Below, piece by piece: positions 43,285 to 48,606 of a stretch of DNA of 48,606 nt. A program made the translations under genes and the position numbers. The stretch spans positions 1 through 48,606 of the forward strand of contig NZ_BMPB01000024.1 in NCBI RefSeq assembly GCF_014647375.1, in the 5' to 3' direction. This DNA comes from Parabacteroides faecis (GTDB lineage: Bacteria > Bacteroidota > Bacteroidia > Bacteroidales > Tannerellaceae). Numbering within the stretch: the stretch's first letter is position 1; each line of letters opens with the position of its first letter. Below the pieces are notes generated by a model. The model was not told where the DNA came from, made no database searches, and saw only the letters and a program-made list of their open reading frames with translations.

Positions 43285-45624
43285 ATGAAACAATTTATTC
43301 TATTTATCCTTGTATTACTTCCTGTTTGTGCATTTGCACAGTTTACAGAAACATTTGATGGGCCTATTCTTAATGCAGGTTGGATAGGTGGTCGTGATTC
43401 TTTCCTTATAGAAGGCGGACAGTTAAAATTAAATGCTCCTGGAGGGAAAAGTGGCATTGCTTCATTGAAGCATATCATCCCTTATGCCTCAAATATGCAA
43501 TGGGAGTTTGAGGCGCAGATAAATACAAATCCTAGTGATAATAATAATGTACGTATCGCTCTTTATGATGAAGGAGGTATTTACTATTATGTACAAATAG
43601 GTTTTGCAGGAAAAAATAAAATCGGTTTCCGTAGGAGTAAACAGAAAGATATGTTTGAAAGGCAAGAAAATAATTTGGGTAATAAAACACATCTTGCCAT
43701 TAAAGTAACGTTGGAAGATAATAAGTACTGGACAATGTACTCTCGTCAAATAAATGAAACTTATTATAAACTAGAAGGTTCCTGTACTTATCCAATAATA
43801 GCGGCTAAAGATTCTGGTTATTTCCTTATTAATATTATTTATACGGGAGGTAGAAACAAACATTTTCTGTTGGATAATATCTATGTTTCAGATAAAATAA
43901 CCCCAACAGTTACAGAACCGAGTGAAGATCCGGAAGAACCTGATGATCCTTCAGAACCCGATATCACATTGCCTAAACTGTTGTCAATAGAACCTTTGAC
44001 TCTCTCTGATCTGCAATTTGTGTTTGATCTTCCGGTTAAAACGGAACAGGCTACATTTTCTGTTTCCAACATAGGGAATGCTGACCGTATTACATATGCT
44101 GATGAAAGTCGGAAGATTGTAAATACTCATTATCCGGAAGAAATGAAGACAGGAGAGGTTTATACAATTTCCTATTCTGGCGTAATGGATGAGAAAGGAA
44201 GTACACTTGACGGCTATTCAGAGAAAGTAACAGTGGAGGAAGAAGGGGAAGGAGATGAGGAGCCTTCTGATTCAAAAGCAATTGTCATTAATGAAATTAT
44301 GGCTAAACCTGGCGACGGTTCCTTCTTCGAATATGTAGAGCTATATAATCCGACAGATCGTATATTTTCATTAAATGAATTAGAACTTTGGAATGGGAAT
44401 AAACGTAAGGTATTACCTGATGTTGTATTACCACCTCATGAATATGCGTTGTTATATAATAGTAATATAGATTATAGTGGTGATGGTGTCGTTATACCAA
44501 TAGAAAAATTTTATGCTTTAAATGATGCCGGGCAACATTTAGCATTGAAAACTCCATCCGGTGTTATCATCGATGAAGTAACCTATGAAAAAGCTACCCC
44601 TGCCAAATCCTGGGAGCGTTCTTCTTCCGGCTGGCATCTCTCTTCCGATCTGCGTGGGGGTACTCCTGGCTCTGCTAATTCATCAGGCGAGGGAGAGGAA
44701 AAGCCAAATGAACCTGTTACACCTGACGAACCCGATGAACCGGATACTCCGGATGAGCCGTCTCTCCCTGATATAACTGTCGAGCCGGGGGAGTTTGTTA
44801 TCAACGAACTTCTTCCCAATCCTTTTACCGGTGGTAGTGAATATATCGAACTGTATAACCGTTCGGGACATGCTTTGCCGGTATCCGGTTTATCGATTGC
44901 TGTCCGTAAGGCTGATGGAACGTTGAATACCCGTTATCCGCTATCTTCTGTTGCCTCGATGATTGAACCTGACGGTTATGTACTACTGACAAAGAACCTG
45001 TCGGGTGTCACCGATTTTTATACAATCTTGTCCCCCTCTTCTCTGTTTGAGGTACCCAAACTCCCCATACTGGCAAATACTTCTTCTACACTCGTGTTAT
45101 TTCGGACGAAAGATGAAGTTGTGATCGATGAGGTTTCTTATTCTTCCAAATGGCATGCTTCCTCTGTGAAAGACCAGAAAGGCGTAGCTCTTGAACGGAT
45201 CGACCCTGAGGCAGAAACACAATCGGCTGCAAACTGGACTTCTGCTTCGGCCACAGCCGGTTATGGAACACCCGGTTATCAAAATTCTCAATCGGATATT
45301 TCTTCTCCGGATGATCCTGATAGTCCGGATGAACCTACCGGTATTGAGGTTCCACAGTGGGATGAGAGTTCCGGTCATTATACCATATCTTATTATCTCG
45401 ACCAGCCGGGATATAGCTGCCGTGTCTTTATCTTCAATCTGGCCGGTATCCGTGTTGCCGAAATCGCCAACCACGAACTGTTAGGCATGAAAGGACAGTT
45501 GACCTGGGACGGCTATGCCTTATCCGGGAAGCAACTGCAAACAGGCATTTATATTTTCTATGCCGAGTTATATCATACTACCGGCACAGTGAAAAGATAT
45601 AAACATATATTTCCGACCCGGTAA
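43285..45624 (+). CDS. Secreted multidomain protein with two lamin-tail domains
   Basis: This 779-residue exported protein has a signal peptide (about 1-18, ending AFA), an N-terminal beta-sandwich resembling concanavalin/laminin-G-like folds (about 20-205), an Ig-like domain of the SbsA type (about 230-325), two lamin-tail domains (LTD, about 335-455 and 505-640), and a C-terminal FlgD/gliding-type Ig domain (about 680-779) ending in a GIYIFYAELY strand. Three linkers rich in Pro, Asp and Glu (about 206-228, 460-495 and 650-672), built from short PDEP-like units, separate the domains. The LTD pairs seen in surface and nuclease-like proteins of this phylum suggest binding roles; no catalytic site is visible. 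Function unknown. The linkers may act as spacers or calcium-binding stretches. Confidence 0.8.
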   Translation: MKQFILFILVLLPVCAFAQFTETFDGPILNAGWIGGRDSFLIEGGQLKLNAPGGKSGIASLKHIIPYASNMQWEFEAQINTNPSDNNNVRIALYDEGGIYYYVQIGFAGKNKIGFRRSKQKDMFERQENNLGNKTHLAIKVTLEDNKYWTMYSRQINETYYKLEGSCTYPIIAAKDSGYFLINIIYTGGRNKHFLLDNIYVSDKITPTVTEPSEDPEEPDDPSEPDITLPKLLSIEPLTLSDLQFVFDLPVKTEQATFSVSNIGNADRITYADESRKIVNTHYPEEMKTGEVYTISYSGVMDEKGSTLDGYSEKVTVEEEGEGDEEPSDSKAIVINEIMAKPGDGSFFEYVELYNPTDRIFSLNELELWNGNKRKVLPDVVLPPHEYALLYNSNIDYSGDGVVIPIEKFYALNDAGQHLALKTPSGVIIDEVTYEKATPAKSWERSSSGWHLSSDLRGGTPGSANSSGEGEEKPNEPVTPDEPDEPDTPDEPSLPDITVEPGEFVINELLPNPFTGGSEYIELYNRSGHALPVSGLSIAVRKADGTLNTRYPLSSVASMIEPDGYVLLTKNLSGVTDFYTILSPSSLFEVPKLPILANTSSTLVLFRTKDEVVIDEVSYSSKWHASSVKDQKGVALERIDPEAETQSAANWTSASATAGYGTPGYQNSQSDISSPDDPDSPDEPTGIEVPQWDESSGHYTISYYLDQPGYSCRVFIFNLAGIRVAEIANHELLGMKGQLTWDGYALSGKQLQTGIYIFYAELYHTTGTVKRYKHIFPTR

Positions 45625-45806
45625 AAAGTGTGGATAAGTCGTTCATTAATATATCACTTTATGTTTGTTGGAGATATTTGGAAGCTTTACATTTGTATGT
45701 CTCCGATGGGCATAGAGCCTTAATCGAAATAATTGTAATGCCTATGAATGAAGATGAATTTAAAACAAAAAGATAAATAATATTGCAAGTTTGTAAATAG
45801 GATAAA

Positions 45807-45856
45807 AGTCGCTATGAAAGACTATAACTAAAAGTCTCGTCATAGCGGCTTCTGTT
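45807..45856 (+). terminator. Terminator between the lamin-tail gene and the C11 peptidase gene
   Basis: AGTCGCTATG (45807-45816) pairs with CATAGCGGCT (45841-45850), with an inner AGACT/AGTCT stem, and is followed by TCTGTTTTTT. It serves the plus-strand gene; as the neighbour is convergent it may also stop the minus strand, where TTTTATC follows. It lies 180 bases past the lamin-tail stop codon. Confidence 0.75.
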
Positions 45857-45861
45857 TTTTA

Positions 45862-46989
45862 TTAATAAACCGCCTTATACCATGCAAGCCGCTTGTACCA
45901 ATCAAACAATCTGGTCAGAGAAGGTTGAGGTACGAAGACCGAAAGGCCGGAATAGTGATCGATTTTTTTAGCTGAATATATAGCTGCATAAAACGAATAT
46001 GGAGTAGCATATTTACTGACAATAACTTTTTCCATACTGGTGGTGAAACGTTCGTACTGTTCATTGCTTGCCAAATGCCGGATGAAATCATCGAAATCGT
46101 AAAGCATATGCGGCTTGCTTGTAGTCAGATATTCCAGAATCTGCATATCAGACAAAGGCAAAGCATAGATATCCTCTTCTGTTTTGTCTTTTAATATTTC
46201 ATTGACTATCAGGGCTAATTCGTCCAATTCGCTTGTCTTTATCAGTGACACGGTTCCGTATGGAGAACTATTGTTACTATAGTAGTCATAAAAACTTTTG
46301 GTAACTTGTTCCAGATCTGCTTTTTCTTTGAACAGAGCTGGTAAGAAGTCTTCGTAAGGAAATCCGCGTGCGAGTACTTCTGTTGGTGATCCCAGAAGGT
46401 AATCAGTCTTGTCTTTCAATTCGTAAGCACATTCAATACCGCTCATATAGCAGGCATCGAAAAGCATAAAGTCGAAATGGAAACCTTCCAGAGCCTCATT
46501 CAGTTCGGTTATTTCCATATATTTGTAATTCTCCGCCCCGAAAGAGCGTAGAGAAGAAAAATTTCCCGGCAACCAGGAGGTTGCATGACTGGATAAGATC
46601 AATCCATAACTTTTTGCAGGAAACAATTCGATCGTTTCCTTTATCACGTTATGCATAGTCTCTGGTAGGATCGCACTCTGATTCTCATAGAAACGGAGAG
46701 TATCTGTTACTACATTCCCGTTTTTATCTTCTTTTATCTGGAACAGATAAGATCTGCTTTTGCTTTCTGAATAATATATGACCAGATTCCCCCAATTCCG
46801 TTCTTTATCGGATGCTACTGTCATCATTTGAGAGATGTTAGCACGTATGTCGCTTCCGAGATTGCTGGCAATCATATAGGCTAGAATTGTACGCTGTGGC
46901 GTTCCTGTCGGTCTCTTGATCTCTTCTTTGTCACAACTACCCAGTAATAGAGTAAAGAGGAAACTATAAATGATAAATTTGATTTTCAT
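45862..46989 (-). CDS. Clostripain-family (C11) cysteine peptidase lipoprotein
   Basis: This 375-residue lipoprotein has the lipobox LLLGSC (Cys19) and a caspase-like C11 peptidase domain. The catalytic histidine is H135 in LILSSHATSW and the catalytic cysteine is C180 in LFDACYMSGIE. The opening ILAYMIASNLGSDIRANISQM is the usual first strand of the clostripain fold. The family cleaves after basic residues in known members (clostripain, PmC11); specificity here is unknown. It stands alone on the minus strand, divergent from the DUF3575 gene. A TAACTTTG box on its strand (47016-47009) lies about 20 bases upstream of the start codon and is a likely promoter. Confidence 0.87.
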   Translation of the reverse strand: MKIKFIIYSFLFTLLLGSCDKEEIKRPTGTPQRTILAYMIASNLGSDIRANISQMMTVASDKERNWGNLVIYYSESKSRSYLFQIKEDKNGNVVTDTLRFYENQSAILPETMHNVIKETIELFPAKSYGLILSSHATSWLPGNFSSLRSFGAENYKYMEITELNEALEGFHFDFMLFDACYMSGIECAYELKDKTDYLLGSPTEVLARGFPYEDFLPALFKEKADLEQVTKSFYDYYSNNSSPYGTVSLIKTSELDELALIVNEILKDKTEEDIYALPLSDMQILEYLTTSKPHMLYDFDDFIRHLASNEQYERFTTSMEKVIVSKYATPYSFYAAIYSAKKIDHYSGLSVFVPQPSLTRLFDWYKRLAWYKAVY

Positions 46990-47008
46990 GCCTTGTTTTT
47001 TATCGTAA

Positions 47009-47016
47009 CAAAGTTA
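47009..47016 (-). promoter_or_regulatory. -7 element of the C11 peptidase gene
   Basis: On the minus strand this reads TAACTTTG, matching TAnnTTTG, about 20 bases before the start codon at 46989. No clear -33 box. Confidence 0.4.
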
Positions 47017-47058
47017 CGCATAATTTGTTTGCATCTAATTATTTATATTTCTTTTTTC

Positions 47059-47066
47059 TATCTTTG
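47059..47066 (+). promoter_or_regulatory. -7 element of the DUF3575 gene
   Basis: TATCTTTG matches TAnnTTTG and lies 43 bases before the ATG at 47110. Since it is downstream of the alternative ATG at 46993, it supports the shorter protein. Confidence 0.5.
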
Positions 47067-47109
47067 TGTGCTAATTGATTTTAAAGCATGTAGAGAAAAA
47101 GAAATTAAT

Positions 47110-47670
47110 ATGAAAAAAATACTATTTATCGCATTGCTTTTGTGTTGTCTGGGCTGGGAGGGAAAGGCGCAGACTGTAGCTGTCAAGTCCAATATCCTGT
47201 ACGATGCAACCGCAACGGTGAATCTGGGCGTAGAAGTGGGATTCAATCAACACTGGTCGCTGGATATTTCCGGGAACTATAACGGATGGGATATCGTGAG
47301 CGACAAGTCGTGGAAGCATTGGATGGTACAACCCGAAGCCCGCTACTGGCTGCACGAAAAGTTTAACGGTCATTACTTTGGGGTTCATGGTATTTATATC
47401 GATTACGACATTGCCAATTCGAACTTCATGTCGGTGATGAAAAAGAAATTTGCCTACGACGGTAACGGATATGGCGGTGGTCTCTCTTACGGATATCAGT
47501 TGTATCTTTCTCCGCATTGGAACATCGAATTTTCAGCAGGAGTCGGTTTTGTTCATTTTGAATACGATAAATCGGCTTACCCTGCAGACGGCGAATCTGC
47601 TTATAAGTACCGTAATAACTACTTCGGACCGACCAAGCTCGGTGTTAGTATTGTATATATAGTTAAATAA
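47110..47670 (+). CDS. DUF3575 domain-containing protein
   Basis: This 186-residue exported protein has a signal peptide (about 1-20, ending GKA) and the DUF3575 small beta-barrel pattern: VAVKSNILYDATATVNLGVE, HWSLDISGNYNGWDI, MVQPEARYWLHEKFNGHYFG and a C-terminal FGPTKLGVSIVYIVK. In Bacteroidales, DUF3575 genes usually stand next to DUF3868 and fimbrillin genes in fimbria-type surface loci. The open frame reaches back to 46993, but the promoter element at 47059-47066 and the signal peptide show that translation begins at 47110. A DUF3868-like gene follows after 7 bases. Confidence 0.82.
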   Translation: MKKILFIALLLCCLGWEGKAQTVAVKSNILYDATATVNLGVEVGFNQHWSLDISGNYNGWDIVSDKSWKHWMVQPEARYWLHEKFNGHYFGVHGIYIDYDIANSNFMSVMKKKFAYDGNGYGGGLSYGYQLYLSPHWNIEFSAGVGFVHFEYDKSAYPADGESAYKYRNNYFGPTKLGVSIVYIVK

Positions 47671-47677
47671 GTGAACG

Positions 47678-48208
47678 ATGAAAACTCCGGTCTATATATT
47701 CCTTTTTCTGTTGATTATGCAGTTGTGCCCTATGCAGTTGCAGTCGCAGACACAAGCGCAGGCTACAGTTTACAATGGCCTGGTTAATATCAAACAAAAC
47801 AAGGCTGAAGTAGAGCACGGCCGTTTGAAGTTGGATATGGATCTTTTACTGAGTGGCGTGTCCGTCGGACGTTATCAGACATTGTTGCTGACTCCGGTAT
47901 TGCGTCAGGGGAACAATTCGTTTCGTTTGGCTCCTATCCGTATCAATGGGGCGAATAAGCAAAAAATGTATGAACGCATGGTTGCTTTTGAAGGAAAGCA
48001 GGTAGCGGACGGAGATGCTTATGTTGTCTTGAAAAGCAATCCGACCTTATTGCAGGAGGTCAGTTATAAAAAAGAATTTTCTTTCCAGCCATGGATGGAA
48101 GAGGCTGAGTTGATCCTTGTCGGCGAGCTGAATAATTACGATGGTATTCCGGTTCAGACTTATACGAATGTTCTGACCGATCATTTGTATATTCAGAAAG
48201 CTGAATAA
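47678..48208 (+). CDS. DUF3868-like protein, short form
   Basis: This 176-residue protein has a signal peptide (about 1-24) and one domain like the N-terminal DUF3868 domain of Bacteroidales fimbria-associated proteins: RLKLDMDLLLSGVSVGRYQT, LLLTPVLRQGNNSFRLAPIR, and FSFQPWMEEAELILVGEL near the end. Longer relatives in fimbrial loci usually carry a C-terminal OmpA-like or TPR part, which is absent; the reading frame ends with a normal stop and nothing similar follows. The family match is good for the domain but the whole architecture is reduced. It is probably co-transcribed with the DUF3575 gene and closed by the long hairpin at 48376-48433. No fimbrillin gene follows within the window. Confidence 0.65.
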   Translation: MKTPVYIFLFLLIMQLCPMQLQSQTQAQATVYNGLVNIKQNKAEVEHGRLKLDMDLLLSGVSVGRYQTLLLTPVLRQGNNSFRLAPIRINGANKQKMYERMVAFEGKQVADGDAYVVLKSNPTLLQEVSYKKEFSFQPWMEEAELILVGELNNYDGIPVQTYTNVLTDHLYIQKAE

Positions 48209-48375
48209 ACCTACTAAATGAATCCGTAGCATACCTGTGTTGCTCGTAACAGCATGCTAGTGCTGACTGTGATAGGACTGTAGTACTGGGATTATGGGGT
48301 TATACTGCTGTCGGCTCTTCAGTTAAGGGGAATGACTGTTGCTCTTTTTGATTAGAATATGGAAAAAATAGAACT

Positions 48376-48433
48376 AATATGTAACGAAAACAAGGTAGTC
48401 TCGAATGAAGCCACCTTGTTTTCGTTACATATT
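48376..48433. terminator. 21-base perfect hairpin between convergent genes
   Basis: The arms at 48376-48396 and 48413-48433 are perfect inverted copies of 21 bases with a core GTAACGAAAACAAGGT, around a 16-base loop. The stem carries T-rich stretches in either direction, so it can end transcription from the DUF3868-like gene and from the Rpn-family gene on the other strand. Confidence 0.75.
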
Positions 48434-48443
48434 TATTATGAAA

Positions 48444-48606
48444 TTATAATGTCTCTATCTCCGTCTTGCTGAGGCCGGTTACCTCTGCAATTGTCAGGAG
48501 AGGAAGACCTTTCTCTTTCATGGCTTTTGCTACGGAGTAGATGCCTTCTTTCCGTCCTTTTTCCACCCCTCTTTCTTCGGCATAGTCAATCGTATTCTTA
48601 TAGTCG
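48444..48606 (-). CDS. Rpn family nuclease, C-terminal end (partial)
   Basis: The last 53 codons of a gene on the minus strand, cut by the window edge. The segment has the charged tail of Rpn/PD-(D/E)XK family transposases: YAEERGVEKGRKEGIYSVAK, then KEKGLPLLTIAEVTGLSKTE and the ending IETL. The last part matches the end of the Rpn-family gene at the left edge (xNIAGCTGLSAEEIEKL). The nuclease domain lies outside the window. Confidence 0.8.
   Translation of the reverse strand, partial: DYKNTIDYAEERGVEKGRKEGIYSVAKAMKEKGLPLLTIAEVTGLSKTEIETL

Overview
The window looks like chromosomal DNA of a gut Bacteroidales bacterium, most likely Parabacteroides or a close relative. That placement is inferred, not proven. 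It rests on two SusC/SusD pairs each driven by an ECF sigma factor and FecR-type anti-sigma, on many families typical of the order (DUF3575, DUF3836, DUF3868, clostripain-like lipoproteins, AAA/DUF4143 ATPases), and on repeated TAnnTTTG promoter elements with little use of Shine-Dalgarno sites. I see no rRNA, tRNA or CRISPR array.

Layout. Bases 1-1000 hold an AT-rich intergenic stretch with inverted repeats and a frameshifted fragment of an IS3-family transposase. An Rpn/PD-(D/E)XK family nuclease follows. After about 600 bases without a clear gene comes a fragment of a possible secreted protein, then a large GH2 beta-galactosidase on the minus strand. Divergent from it are a patatin/surface-antigen protein, a sialate O-acetylesterase and a DUF2461 protein. 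Bases 11.7-24.2 kb (minus strand) form the first polysaccharide utilisation locus (PUL1): ECF sigma, anti-sigma, SusC, SusD, alkaline phosphatase, a calcineurin-like phosphoesterase fused to a PQQ-type propeller, and a GH29 fucosidase. Housekeeping and unrelated genes follow (hexokinase, DUF3836, TrpB2-type synthase, two tandem outer-membrane barrels, an RfbD-like reductase, a stand-alone AICAR transformylase). Bases 32.7-41.5 kb (plus strand) form PUL2: ECF sigma, anti-sigma, SusC, SusD and an S-type sulfatase. The last part holds an AAA/DUF4143 ATPase pseudogene, aspartate-semialdehyde dehydrogenase, a lamin-tail-domain secreted protein, a C11 peptidase, a DUF3575/DUF3868 pair and the C-terminus of a second Rpn-family gene.

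How the parts fit together. GH2, GH29, sialate esterase, sulfatase and phosphatases suggest a bacterium that removes caps from host-type glycans (fucose, galactose, acetyl, sulfate, perhaps phosphate). Both SusC proteins carry an N-terminal STN signalling domain, so each PUL probably senses its own substrate across the envelope: SusC to FecR to ECF sigma.

The most interesting signal is non-coding. In both PULs the gap between anti-sigma and susC holds, on the strand opposite susC, a TAnnTTTG element 27-28 bases before the susC start codon, followed 34-39 bases later by a GC-rich hairpin and a T-rich run. This layout fits an antisense RNA of roughly 70 bases, resembling the DonS-type repressors known from Bacteroides. 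In addition, each susD is followed by a strong hairpin before the first enzyme gene.
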